The notes beneath the pieces were generated by a model. It searched no databases and was not told the origin of the DNA. It saw only the letters and a program-made list of their open reading frames with translations. Both the position numbers and the translations under genes were made by a program. Shown here in pieces: positions 27,482-34,615 of a stretch of 34,615 nucleotides of DNA (within the stretch, counting starts at the first letter, position 1; each line of letters starts with the position of its first letter). Source of the stretch: Methanotrichaceae archaeon. Its GTDB lineage: Archaea; Halobacteriota; Methanosarcinia; Methanotrichales; Methanotrichaceae. The stretch is taken from assembly GCA_016927055.1 (NCBI GenBank), contig JAFGNK010000033.1:1-34615 (forward strand), written 5' to 3'.

Positions 27482-29095
27482 ATGAAGTTTGATCCCAGCC
27501 TGATTAAAGAGGCTGCCAAAGAGGATTTCGACAAGGCCTGGCAGCAGGGAAGAGAGTATCTCGGCAAGCCTTCCCTAAATGAGAGATATCCCAGAAATAG
27601 CTATTCTTTCGGGACCGTGCACCCCATATTCGATACCATTCAGAAGCTTCGAGAGGCCTACATCCGCCTGGGCTTCTCCGAGGCCATGAACCCGGTGATG
27701 GTAGAGGCATCCGACGTTTACCGCCAGTTCGGCTCAGAGGCGTTGGCCGTCCTGGATCGCTGCTTTTACCTGGCAGGGCTGCCCCGGCCGGACATAGGCA
27801 TGCCTGATGAGAGAATATCTCAGGTAAACGCACTTTTGGGAAGGGAGCTTTCCGGGGATGAGGTGGAGGCCTTCCGCCAGATTCTGCACGGCTACAAGAA
27901 GGGCAAGGTGGAGGGAGATGACCTGGTGCAGGAGATCGCCGGGGCTCTGGGCGCTCACGATGCTCTTATCTCCACCGTTCTGGAGAAGGTCTTTCCCGAG
28001 TTTCGGGAGCTGAAGGCCGAGGCCACCACCCGCACCTTGAGGAGCCATATGACCTCCGGGTGGTTCCTGTCCTTATCCGATCTTCATTTCCGAAGCAAGC
28101 TGCCTCTCAAGCTTTTTTCCGTGGACCGCTGCTTCAGGCGAGAGCAGGCGGAGGATGCCGCCCGGCTGATGAGCTACTACTCGGCCAGCTGCGTCATCAT
28201 GGGTGAAGAGGTAAGCGTTGAGGATGGAAAAGCCGTTGCGGACGGTCTTCTCAGCCAGTTTGGCTTTGAGAAGTTTCAGTTCCGGCCGGACGACAAGAGA
28301 AGCAAGTACTACACTCCCGGAACGCAGATCGAGGTCTATGCCTACCACCCCGGCCTGGTCGGCTCGGCCACGAAGTACAATTCGGGATGGGTGGAGGTGG
28401 CCACTTTTGGCATCTACTCGCCCACCGCTCTCTCCCAGTACGACATTCCCTATCCTGTCATGAACCTGGGCCTGGGGGTGGAGAGAATCGCCATGATTCT
28501 GCACAACTCCCAGGATATGCGGGCCCTCTCTTACCCGCAGTTTCAGACCAACTGGGAGCTGACGGCCCGGGAGATGGCGCAGTTGATCTCGGTGGAGAAG
28601 CTTCCTGCCACGCCGGCCGGCCAGGCGATAGCCGAGGTCGTGGCTGCCGTATGCACTGAGCAGGGGGAGACGCCCTCGCCCTGCGAGTTCACCGCCTGGG
28701 AGGGTGAGCTCTTCGGACGAAAGATCAAGGTCTCCGTGGTTGAGCCGGAGGAGAATACCAAGCTGTGCGGTCCGGCTGCCCAAAATGAGATCGTGGTCTA
28801 CAAGCAGAACATCATGGGCATTCCTCACACCTCTCGCTGGGAAGAGGCCTTCAACGAGGGTGTGACTACGGGCATCAGGTATATCGATGCCTTTGCCGCG
28901 CTGGCAGCCTATGAGATCGAGGCGGCCACCATGGCCGGAAAGGAATCGGAGACGAGGGCCCGGATCGTGAGAAGTCCGGGTGATATCAACATCAAGATTC
29001 ATCCGGCGCTGGAGAGGTACATCACCAGCTATAAACACAAGATGGACATGAGAGGGCCGGTGTTCACCACGGTGAAGAGCGAGATTCTGGGTTAA
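27482..29095 (+). CDS. sepS: O-phosphoserine--tRNA(Cys) ligase
   Basis: SepRS attaches phosphoserine to tRNA-Cys; SepCysS then converts it to Cys-tRNA, the methanogen route to cysteine. The 537-residue protein has the family N-terminus (FDPSLIKEAAKEDFDKAW), class II motif 2 (FSVDRCFRREQ, about 212-222) and motif 3 (GLGVERIAMI, about 329-338), with the TSGWFLSLSD substrate region. TGGAG nine bases upstream of the ATG supports the start. The SepCysS gene is not in this window. It probably indicates a methanogen or a close relative such as Archaeoglobus. Confidence 0.96.
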   Translation: MKFDPSLIKEAAKEDFDKAWQQGREYLGKPSLNERYPRNSYSFGTVHPIFDTIQKLREAYIRLGFSEAMNPVMVEASDVYRQFGSEALAVLDRCFYLAGLPRPDIGMPDERISQVNALLGRELSGDEVEAFRQILHGYKKGKVEGDDLVQEIAGALGAHDALISTVLEKVFPEFRELKAEATTRTLRSHMTSGWFLSLSDLHFRSKLPLKLFSVDRCFRREQAEDAARLMSYYSASCVIMGEEVSVEDGKAVADGLLSQFGFEKFQFRPDDKRSKYYTPGTQIEVYAYHPGLVGSATKYNSGWVEVATFGIYSPTALSQYDIPYPVMNLGLGVERIAMILHNSQDMRALSYPQFQTNWELTAREMAQLISVEKLPATPAGQAIAEVVAAVCTEQGETPSPCEFTAWEGELFGRKIKVSVVEPEENTKLCGPAAQNEIVVYKQNIMGIPHTSRWEEAFNEGVTTGIRYIDAFAALAAYEIEAATMAGKESETRARIVRSPGDINIKIHPALERYITSYKHKMDMRGPVFTTVKSEILG

Positions 29096-29136
29096 GGAGA
29101 ATCCAATGTGCTTAACCTTACGGGTTTACGAATCCA

Positions 29137-29165
29137 ACCACAGAGACACAGAGCTCACAGAGAAC
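29137..29165 (+). repeat. CCACAGAG-type dispersed repeat
   Basis: ACCACAGAGACACAGAG continues with CTCACAGAGAAC in the sepS-rpiA gap. It matches the copies at 4096 and at the window end. Confidence 0.6.
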
Positions 29166-29194
29166 TCGATTAACTGGGATAATTTAGAGGCTTA

Positions 29195-29887
29195 ATGAAA
29201 GATGTTTCTGCCAATGCGGATGCCAAGAGGCTTGCCGGTGAAGCGGCTGCAAAGCTGGTGAAGAGCGGCATGGTGGTGGGCCTGGGCACAGGCTCCACGG
29301 TGGCCTGGACCATCAAGCGACTGGGAGAACGGGTCAAAGAAGGAGGGCTGGATTTTCTGGGGATTCCCACTTCCTTTCAGGCGGAGAATCTGGCCATCGA
29401 CTCCGGGATAAAGCTCACTACACTAAATCAGCATTCTGTCCTGGATCTGGCCATCGATGGAGCCGATCAGGTGGACCAAAACCTGTACGTCATCAAAGGC
29501 GGGGGAGCGGCGCACACGAGGGAGAAGGTGGTTGCCTGCTCGGCGCGGCGGTTCGTGATTGTGGCGGATGAGAGCAAGTACGTCGAAAAGCTCACCTGGC
29601 CGGTACCGGTGGAGGTCCTGCCATTTGCTTTTCGGCTGGTGGAGCCGCGGCTAAAGGAACTGGGCGGAAAGCCGGTGCTGCGACTGGGAAAGATGAAGGA
29701 CGGTCCGGTGATCACGGACAACGGCAACTTCGTGATGGATGTGGACTTCGGTGTGATCAAAGATCCGGCGGCTTTGGCAGTGAAAATTAGCCCCATTCCG
29801 GGTGTGGTGGAGCACGGGATCTTCGACAACCTGGACGAGCTGTACCTGGCAAGGGCGGGCGGGGTGGAGAGGATAGGGAGAGCTTGA
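29195..29887 (+). CDS. rpiA: Ribose-5-phosphate isomerase A
   Basis: RpiA interconverts ribose 5-phosphate and ribulose 5-phosphate. The 230-residue product is full length. Signature motifs are [12 protein letters not shown] (about 29-40), AIDGADQVD (about 87-94), [11 protein letters not shown] (about 101-111, with the catalytic Glu near 110 and Lys near 101), and [11 protein letters not shown]. The ATG follows a repeat-bearing gap after sepS, with no clear SD seen. It supplies the ribose branch of archaeal metabolism, where the oxidative pentose pathway is usually missing. Confidence 0.96.
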   Translation: MKDVSANADAKRLAGEAAAKLVKSGMVVGLGTGSTVAWTIKRLGERVKEGGLDFLGIPTSFQAENLAIDSGIKLTTLNQHSVLDLAIDGADQVDQNLYVIKGGGAAHTREKVVACSARRFVIVADESKYVEKLTWPVPVEVLPFAFRLVEPRLKELGGKPVLRLGKMKDGPVITDNGNFVMDVDFGVIKDPAALAVKISPIPGVVEHGIFDNLDELYLARAGGVERIGRA

Positions 29888-29890
29888 GTC

Positions 29891-30235
29891 TTAAGGAAGC
29901 AACTGAAGCTCAATCATTATTGGCTCAAGGCTGCTCTTGATCTGAGGAAGCTCATTTTCGATGATATTCCAGATCTCATACAAATCAACTCCCATATAAT
30001 TATGGATTAGCACATCTCGAAATCCTGCCAGTCCTCGCCATTGGATTTCGGGGTGTGATTGTCTCAGATCTGGAGAAAGATGCTTGGTTGCTTCACCGAT
30101 AATCTCGAAGTTGCGGATTATTGCGTCTTGCATCATGTTAGATGCGTGAAAGGCCCCCTTACCTTCTGTAGAATAGGATTCGATTCTTTGAATGCACTCC
30201 CAGATATGGATCAAGTAAAGTTTGTCGTCCTTCAT
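29891..30235 (-). CDS. hepT: HepT-like HEPN ribonuclease toxin (DUF86)
   Basis: The 114-residue protein is a HEPN-type toxin (PF01934). The RX4HXY motif is visible as RDVLIHNY (R73, H78, Y80). In characterised HepT proteins R and H cut RNA and the Tyr is AMPylated by MntA to neutralise the toxin. The family segment NFEIIGEATKHLS is also clear. Its start overlaps the MntA stop as ATGA, so translation is coupled. It ends four bases after the convergent rpiA stop. Confidence 0.9.
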   Translation of the reverse strand: MKDDKLYLIHIWECIQRIESYSTEGKGAFHASNMMQDAIIRNFEIIGEATKHLSPDLRQSHPEIQWRGLAGFRDVLIHNYMGVDLYEIWNIIENELPQIKSSLEPIMIELQLLP

Positions 30236-30528
30236 AATGGTGTTGCCTCGGCAAGCACTCTGTCTCTGATGTACCAGTGCAGGGCTCTTTCGCTAACCAC
30301 ATCCACCTTTCGCTGCAGGAGGTCTTCGAGGTCCTGCATAAGGGCTACATGATCCATTAAGCTCTTCCCCGGTTCCATCTCTACCAGAATGTCCAGGTCG
30401 CTTTCGGGCCCAGCCTCTCCTCTGGCTACGGAGCCGAAGACCCGAAGGTTATGGGCACCGTGCCTGGCAGCTATGGCCAGGATCTCCTGGCGTTTGGCTT
30501 TCAGCAATTCCTCAATTTTCATAGGCAT
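30232..30528 (-). CDS. mntA: MntA-like minimal nucleotidyltransferase antitoxin
   Basis: The 98-residue product has the nucleotidyltransferase signature FGSVARGE (about 31-38) followed by SDLDILV (D44 and D46), the GSxxRGE and DxD pattern that binds ATP and metal. In studied MntA/HepT pairs this enzyme AMPylates the HepT tyrosine. M3 (30522) is a good alternative start given AGGT just before it. A TATA-like stretch (TTTATAATTTTTTAAAAAATC) lies upstream, so it may have its own promoter rather than depend on the OLD gene 31 bases away. Base composition is higher in GC than the OLD gene. Confidence 0.9.
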   Translation of the reverse strand: MPMKIEELLKAKRQEILAIAARHGAHNLRVFGSVARGEAGPESDLDILVEMEPGKSLMDHVALMQDLEDLLQRKVDVVSERALHWYIRDRVLAEATPL

Positions 30529-30559
30529 ACCTAGTAGATTTTTTAAAAAATTATAAATT

Positions 30560-32413
30560 TTACCTTATTATATTATTTATTTTAGTAATCAATGCTGACA
30601 ACTCAGTTACTTTCTCAATTTCCTCTTTCGTAGCGATTTCAGCAATCCTCTTTCCGAATTCGGGTTTGCTTGCTTTTCTTACCGTTGAATCGCAATTTTC
30701 ATATATATATTTATTGACTTTATTTATGAGGCGGTCTGAAAACTTTCCGGATTTTCTTATGGAATAGATCTCCTCTGGCATCCATTTATCTGCTCCAGTC
30801 TTTGGCCAATTTGAATTTAAGCATCTGCTAATCAATTCATCAGAAAATATATCTTCAAATTCTTTATCACCTACTAATACGATATTATTTTCTAGGAACT
30901 CTGGGCTAAAGCTAATTTGCTTGAGTTTATCAAGAGTAACCTTTCTAGATTTATCTTTTTGAATATCTTTATCTATAAATAATACCGTAGCTTCGCTCTT
31001 ATTTCTATTTAATAGCTTTAAAAAGGGCTCCCAACTGGCATTCCCATCCAGATTTACTAAAACTATGCCGTCTTCTGCTAGCGATCTTGAAATTAATTTT
31101 TTATAAATTATGGGCAGGGCATTTTCCTCAGTATCTCCTTCAACAATTAAGAAGCAACGTTCAAAAAATAAACTACTATTTTTAATACATGATATTTCAG
31201 AAATGCTATCCAAGAACTCCTTTATATCTTGTTCATTATAATCTTTTAGATATTCTGCATATGAAATTCCGTTTTCTTGTATTATGTGATTTATGATACG
31301 CGCAGGAGCCCGATCGATCATTGAAATGGAATGAGTACAAATGATTGCTTGAACATGTGAAGAAGGATTAAAAGATAGATCCATTAAAGTATAATATATT
31401 TCCTTTTGAGCACTATAATGCAAACTCGCGTCTGGTTCATCGTAACCCCTAATAATCATTTTATGAGGTTCTTTTATCTTCATCTCTTTATCCCATTCAA
31501 TTATAGCTAAAAGTAGTCTTTTCTTAGATCCTTCCCCTATGCTATTTATCGAATGAGGACCGGTTCCAAAGTCAACCAAGATATCAGAAAGCGTAAATCC
31601 TTGCGCAAAATCGATAGAGTAGTTTCCGTAAATGTTTATGACTTTATCTATCTTTGTTATTACTTTTTCTTTTAGGTTTTCTTGGATTTTTTTATTCAGA
31701 ACTTCTTCAATTTCATTTTTTTTAAGGACTAGCTCCTGCTTCAATGTTTCATTTCCATTTCCATCATAATCATAGAAAAAAGTTTTGTATATATTCCGCA
31801 ATGTTGTTTGGACATGGAGTTGAGGGTTGCCATAATTTGAACTATCATAATACTCAAATACTGGCAATAATTGCGAGATCTCCGACCATTTGATATTACT
31901 ATAGCCGGCTACTTTTTTCAGTGAATTGAATCTTTCTCGAACAAAATCTGTTAATTTCGCTTTGGCATTTTCTGCAGTATCATAATCTAAACCTAACGTC
32001 TTTGAAAGCGTTTTTAGTTCAGCAGCTTTTAATTCATTGAAATTATTAAGTTCTTTTATTTCAAATAAAAATCTTTGTATGAATATGTTTGTCGTCACTA
32101 TGCCTGTTTCATCCAGTGAAAACTCTTTTTTAAGCGTTATTTTATCATCCAATACATACTCAGGAGGTATCTTTTCTTCTGAATTAGGCTTGAATGTGAG
32201 AATAATGCTACTTGTTGTTTCACGATGGCCATTTAGTTCTTGGAAACTATCGTAGCTAGGCATTTTATTATTGATGAAAAGATCTAGCGCTCTAAGGATG
32301 CATGATTTTCCAGAGTCGTTTTCTCCTACAAATATTGTCATCTTGCTAATAGGAATATCTCCGCTGTCTTTATAGCATTGGAAATTTAGTAACTTCATGG
32401 AGACTAATTCCAA
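30560..32413 (-). CDS. OLD-family ATPase with TOPRIM nuclease domain
   Basis: OLD nucleases combine an SMC-type ATPase with a TOPRIM nuclease and act in phage defence. The 617-residue protein has Walker A GENDSGKS (about 30-37), a signature-like GEGSKKRLLLAII, Walker B MIIRGYDEPDASLHYSA (about 316-332), the H-loop ICTHSISM, and then a TOPRIM domain with LIVEGDTEENALP (about 418) and VLFIDKDIQ (about 475) plus a downstream KEFEDIFSDE. The start is TTG with AGGTGA five bases upstream, overlapping the end of the KTSC gene; an ATG five codons in is the alternative. No UvrD helicase (Gabija) is next to it. The gene is strongly AT-rich against its surroundings, suggesting transfer. Class is uncertain. 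Confidence 0.88.
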   Translation of the reverse strand: MELVSMKLLNFQCYKDSGDIPISKMTIFVGENDSGKSCILRALDLFINNKMPSYDSFQELNGHRETTSSIILTFKPNSEEKIPPEYVLDDKITLKKEFSLDETGIVTTNIFIQRFLFEIKELNNFNELKAAELKTLSKTLGLDYDTAENAKAKLTDFVRERFNSLKKVAGYSNIKWSEISQLLPVFEYYDSSNYGNPQLHVQTTLRNIYKTFFYDYDGNGNETLKQELVLKKNEIEEVLNKKIQENLKEKVITKIDKVINIYGNYSIDFAQGFTLSDILVDFGTGPHSINSIGEGSKKRLLLAIIEWDKEMKIKEPHKMIIRGYDEPDASLHYSAQKEIYYTLMDLSFNPSSHVQAIICTHSISMIDRAPARIINHIIQENGISYAEYLKDYNEQDIKEFLDSISEISCIKNSSLFFERCFLIVEGDTEENALPIIYKKLISRSLAEDGIVLVNLDGNASWEPFLKLLNRNKSEATVLFIDKDIQKDKSRKVTLDKLKQISFSPEFLENNIVLVGDKEFEDIFSDELISRCLNSNWPKTGADKWMPEEIYSIRKSGKFSDRLINKVNKYIYENCDSTVRKASKPEFGKRIAEIATKEEIEKVTELSALITKINNIIR

Positions 32414-32629
32414 TTAGCTCACCTTTTTAAAAGAATATTTTCCCTTAATATACTGATTTAAATATTTGCCTTGAGAAGAAGCAGCCATAAATGAGTCATA
32501 TATCCCTTTTGGGACTTTGTAATATTCATAAATGTTTCCATTATTAAATTCTACCTCAAGAAGTTCAGTAGTTTCGTAATATCCAATTGATTTTACGTTA
32601 CTTGATTTTACGGCTTTTCTTTCTATAAT
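32414..32629 (-). CDS. Small KTSC-domain protein, apparent ATT start (absent from the ORF track)
   Basis: Minus-strand frame IIERKAVKSSNVKSIGYYET through FMAASSQGKYLNQYIKGKY matches the KTSC domain (PF13619), whose hallmarks are V-x-S-S-N-I-x-S-I-G-Y and Y-x-K-G-K-Y. It is 71 residues and complete at the C-terminus. Upstream, an in-frame TAA occurs only 12 codons before, and none of the codons in between is ATG, GTG or TTG. The expected Met position reads ATT or ATA, preceded by GGGGGAT and, about 40 bases further, a TATA box at 32669-32677. It ends adjacent to the TTG start of the OLD gene, so the two are translationally coupled. The function of stand-alone KTSC proteins is unknown. An inactive relic is possible but the coding sequence is intact. 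Confidence 0.78.
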   Translation of the reverse strand: MIERKAVKSSNVKSIGYYETTELLEVEFNNGNIYEYYKVPKGIYDSFMAASSQGKYLNQYIKGKYSFKKVS

Positions 32630-32668
32630 TATATCCCCCGAGAGCTGAAATGGATTGTCTTATGATTG

Positions 32669-32677
32669 CTTATATTT
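32669..32677 (-). promoter_or_regulatory. TATA box for the KTSC-OLD operon
   Basis: The minus strand reads AAATATAAG. A start about 25 bases downstream (about 32647) leaves room for GGGGGAT at 32633-32639 and an initiation codon at 32629. Confidence 0.45.
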
Positions 32678-32689
32678 CTTGCGATTAAT

Positions 32690-32893
32690 TTATGAAATCT
32701 GGGTCTCTTCATCGAATCGACCAAACTCATCCCAAGATCCTTCGCCAAAGACGCCGCAGAATTTCAAGGCATCAAACCGCACCACTTTCGGCTTCAGCCT
32801 TTCTCCTTCATTAAAATCCACTTCATCCAGTGGTTTGAGTACACCGCCTTCATAAACACACCCAACGGTCTTTGATGCGCTCAATTGTTCCAT
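32690..32893 (-). CDS. DUF104 (AF2212-like) antitoxin, no adjacent toxin
   Basis: A 67-residue protein with the family core CVYEGGVLKPLDEVDFNEGE, followed by RLKPKVV and an acidic, aromatic C-terminus. DUF104 proteins usually pair with a PIN-domain toxin downstream; here the next gene is KTSC-OLD, so it is an orphan or has been recruited. It resembles the second copy at 33456 (VLKPLGELDLKEGDEVEIKV). The ATG at 32893 is preceded by a TATA-like tract at about 32945-32956. Confidence 0.82.
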   Translation of the reverse strand: MEQLSASKTVGCVYEGGVLKPLDEVDFNEGERLKPKVVRFDALKFCGVFGEGSWDEFGRFDEETQIS

Positions 32894-33110
32894 CTTCCAT
32901 CTCAGAACGATATGATGCTCTTATAGTTCTTTGCACTAGTTCGTATAATGCTACTTAAATATAGAATGCGCTTTACCAGGTTATAGATAATTAAATAATA
33001 TTATATGCGTTATATTGAATTATGCAAACAACTATAATATTCAATCTTGTTGTTTCCTTCCAGTGGTCCCGCCTAAGTAAATCGGAAGATGTACTCTGCC
33101 TTGCTGCTGC
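32894..33110. other. Intergenic space between divergent DUF104 genes
   Basis: The stretch is AT-rich, with TATATTTAAG on the minus strand near 32947 as a candidate promoter for the orphan antitoxin. No gene is supported; frames in 33022-33213 are spurious. Confidence 0.4.
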
Positions 33111-33124
33111 TTGTGGCTGTTTGC

Positions 33125-33400
33125 CCTCCAGGCTACGATCCCGATCAGCTCTCCAAGCATTCTGCAGCGCAAATTCGCTGCCATCCAATTCCGGCGCGCC
33201 CTCACGATGGTAGCGTACCGGCAATCTGGCCCCACTAGTGCCAGCTCACCCGGCCCACGTGCACGTGCCCCCAGGCTCGCCCACATGTGCACGCTGGGAC
33301 GCGGGAGCGCGCCAACCGGAGCTTGCACCATTTTCACGCATCTTTCCTTGATGGGCATCGTTTCCGGAGACTGCTTCGTGAAGAAACCCAGATTTGTGAG
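33125..33400. repeat. Dispersed repeat element, copy A
   Basis: Core TGCAGCGCAAATTCGCTGCC continues to GGTAGCG (33163-33215). It is about 80 percent identical to copy B at 34189-34242. GC-rich palindromes follow (CCCACGTGCACGTG, CCCACATGTGCACG), then an end resembling copy B (CGTGAAGAAACCCA). Confidence 0.6.
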
Positions 33401-33455
33401 TAGGCAAGCCCATAGCCATTTATCCGTGGAAAACCAAAAGGTGATTGGTGAGATA

Positions 33456-33644
33456 ATGGATGGAGCAATTAAGGCGCGATATGAGAACAAAGTCCTAAAG
33501 CCCCTGGGAGAACTGGATCTGAAAGAAGGAGACGAGGTCGAGATTAAAGTGCGAGGAAGTGCTATCAGTAGGATCTTTGGGATTGTGAAATGCTGGGAAG
33601 GGCTAGAAGAAGCACATGAAGATTACGAGACAAATGTTCATTGA
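33456..33644 (+). CDS. DUF104 (AF2212-like) antitoxin of a PIN toxin module
   Basis: Sixty-two residues from ATG 33456 (MDGAIKARYENKVLKPLGELDL), with GGTGAG just upstream. The track's 177-residue frame from 33111 includes repeat sequence that is not part of the protein. The DUF104 core ARYENKVLKPLGELDLKEGDEVEIKV is clear; the C-terminal half is acidic and likely wraps the toxin. It overlaps the PIN toxin start, giving a coupled two-gene module. Confidence 0.88.
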   Translation: MDGAIKARYENKVLKPLGELDLKEGDEVEIKVRGSAISRIFGIVKCWEGLEEAHEDYETNVH

Positions 33645-34107
33645 TGCCAATATCTTCACATATCTTCTGACTGGCCATCCCATTTATGGCAGAAACTGCC
33701 AGCAGCTTCTCGAAAAGGTCGAAAGCGGCGATTTGGAGGCATTCATCTCGCCCCTGGTTATCGACGAGGTATCCTATGTTCTGATGGTTCAGACGGCGAG
33801 GAAAACGGGCGTCTCGCAAGATGCCAAATCGATAAAGCGAGCCATGTTGGCAGACTGGCAAGAATGCCTTACCCCCGTAGGCAAATTCTATGACTATCTC
33901 GACCTGCTAATCTCGACAGGCCATTTGAAGGTTCTGAGCCTGGACTATTCCGTCTCCAGAATTGCCCTGAAGTGCGCTAAAGAATATCGACTCCTTTCCA
34001 GGGATGCCTTGCATGTCGCCTGCTGTGAGGCATACGGGATAAGAGAGATGGCCACAAACGATGGCGAATTTAAGCGAGTCAGTTTCTTAACATTATGGAA
34101 TCCATAA
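33616..34107 (+). CDS. PIN-domain (VapC-type) ribonuclease toxin
   Basis: The 163-residue product has the PIN acidic active site: D10 (FIDANIF), E51 in DEVSYVL, D130 in LSRDALHVA and D149 in ATNDGEF. VapC-type toxins cut tRNA or rRNA. The ATG at 33634 (MFIDANIF) is an alternative start with a shorter overlap to the antitoxin. Its antitoxin is the overlapping DUF104 gene. The module sits between copies A and B of a repeat element. Confidence 0.9.
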   Translation: MKITRQMFIDANIFTYLLTGHPIYGRNCQQLLEKVESGDLEAFISPLVIDEVSYVLMVQTARKTGVSQDAKSIKRAMLADWQECLTPVGKFYDYLDLLISTGHLKVLSLDYSVSRIALKCAKEYRLLSRDALHVACCEAYGIREMATNDGEFKRVSFLTLWNP

Positions 34108-34154
34108 CAGCAAGGTAGCTGGCATTGTAGCGAATCAATCAGAGCAGGCTTTCA

Positions 34155-34340
34155 TTGGCTGCAATCACGATCCTGCTCGCATATCGACTGCAACGCAAAT
34201 TCGCTGCCGCCAAATCGCGACGCGCCCTGATGAATGGCAGCGGGGCACGTGCCCACGTCCGCCCAGGTGCGCCGGGATTCGAGTTAAAATAGCAATTTCT
34301 TTTAGGCCCGACGTCGTGTAGAAATCCAACCCTCAATTTC
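34155..34340. repeat. Dispersed repeat element, copy B
   Basis: Core TGCAACGCAAATTCGCTGCC continues to GGCAGCG (34189-34242). A GGGCACGTGCCC palindrome follows, and the end reads CGTGTAGAAATCCAACC. It is in the same orientation as copy A, forming direct repeats around the DUF104-PIN module. No gene is supported within. Confidence 0.6.
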
Positions 34341-34465
34341 ATCGATTACAGGTCTTCTTTTCCACTTTCTGGAAATAAGAGGATATCAAAGAAAGAGCAT
34401 CCTTTTTATGGTTCCTCGCTGTTTCAAGTGGGCAATAGAATAATCGAGTCCTCTGGGAGTCCTAG
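34341..34465. other. Non-coding flank
   Basis: No frame of note, tRNA or recognisable signal was found between copy B and the terminal repeat. Confidence 0.4.
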
Positions 34466-34567
34466 GTGCGTTCTGCGTCTCTGTGGTGACAGTCCGTAAC
34501 CATTTGGTTATAACCAGTGGCGACCGATGTTTCACCACAAAGATCACAAAGCTCACAAAGAACGCAC
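34466..34567. repeat. Inverted pair of CCACAGAG-type repeats
   Basis: The left arm GTGCGTTCTGCGTCTCTGTG (34466-34488 with GTG) is the reverse complement in style of the right arm (34533-34567) CACCACAAAGATCACAAAG, continuing to GAACGCAC. The centre holds a TAACC-ATTT-GGTTA palindrome. This may be a small mobile element or its relic. Confidence 0.5.
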
Positions 34568-34615
34568 AAAGCGACTAAACTTGCAGATGGAAACTGCAGT
34601 AACCTCAGGTTAGCC

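Noticed and set aside
28073-29038. 321-codon minus frame
   Set aside because: It is the antisense shadow of sepS, with His/Arg/Gly-rich translation.
30560-32413. Gabija (GajA) assignment
   Set aside because: No UvrD-like GajB helicase is adjacent, so only the broader OLD family can be supported.
33111-33455. N-terminal extension of the plus-strand DUF104 frame
   Set aside because: The extension is translated repeat sequence; the DUF104 core begins at the ATG at 33456 with its own SD.

Overview
The window comes from a methanogenic euryarchaeon, most likely an aceticlastic Methanothrix (Methanosaeta) relative. The evidence is archaeal information-processing genes (RFC small subunit, RNA polymerase subunit L, exosome Csl4, aRF1, RtcA, NreA with a C-terminal PCNA-binding motif), an O-phosphoseryl-tRNA synthetase (known from methanogens and close kin), archaeal TATA boxes, GAGGTG-type ribosome binding sites, and several secreted proteins without clear families. 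The genus is an inference from gene content and moderate GC, not a proof.

Layout. 1-4.2 kb: a cyclase-family hydrolase followed closely by a large cytoplasmic PAS/GAF hybrid histidine kinase. 4.2-9.0 kb: rfcS (minus) diverging from ileS, then a bifunctional-nuclease-domain protein. 9.1-11.5 kb: a small secreted protein, a possible small RNA, tRNA-Ala(GGC), a LysE-type exporter and a non-coding stretch. 11.5-17.9 kb: a secreted Cys-rich repeat protein, NreA, two further secreted proteins, a decayed IS630 transposase and rtcA. 17.9-19.8 kb: an AbrB-like regulator with an N-terminal cysteine cluster in an operon with arsM, preceded by overlapping palindromes, then a stand-alone response regulator. 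20-24 kb (minus): rpoL, csl4, a METTL5-like methyltransferase and a tail-anchored TPR protein. 24.2-29.9 kb (plus): aRF1, an RNA-binding protein, a TIM-barrel protein, a translin-family protein, sepS and rpiA.

29.9-34.6 kb is an accessory region. It holds a HepT/MntA toxin-antitoxin pair, an AT-rich OLD-family ATPase-TOPRIM nuclease preceded by a small KTSC-domain gene missing from the ORF track, an orphan DUF104 antitoxin, and a DUF104-PIN toxin module bracketed by two related repeats. The last bases carry an inverted pair of CCACAGAG-type repeats that also occurs twice elsewhere in the window.

The most notable observations are these. Two genes (rfcS and the KTSC gene) have clear family N-termini, TATA boxes and ribosome binding sites, but no ATG, GTG or TTG; the apparent starts are ATC and ATT. 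The KTSC-OLD pair is tightly coupled and could be an undescribed defence unit. The AbrB-arsM promoter has three interleaved half-sites. The Cys-rich secreted protein has a two-unit repeat in which complementary cysteines are missing. All functional statements rest on sequence reading and remembered family knowledge; no database search was run.
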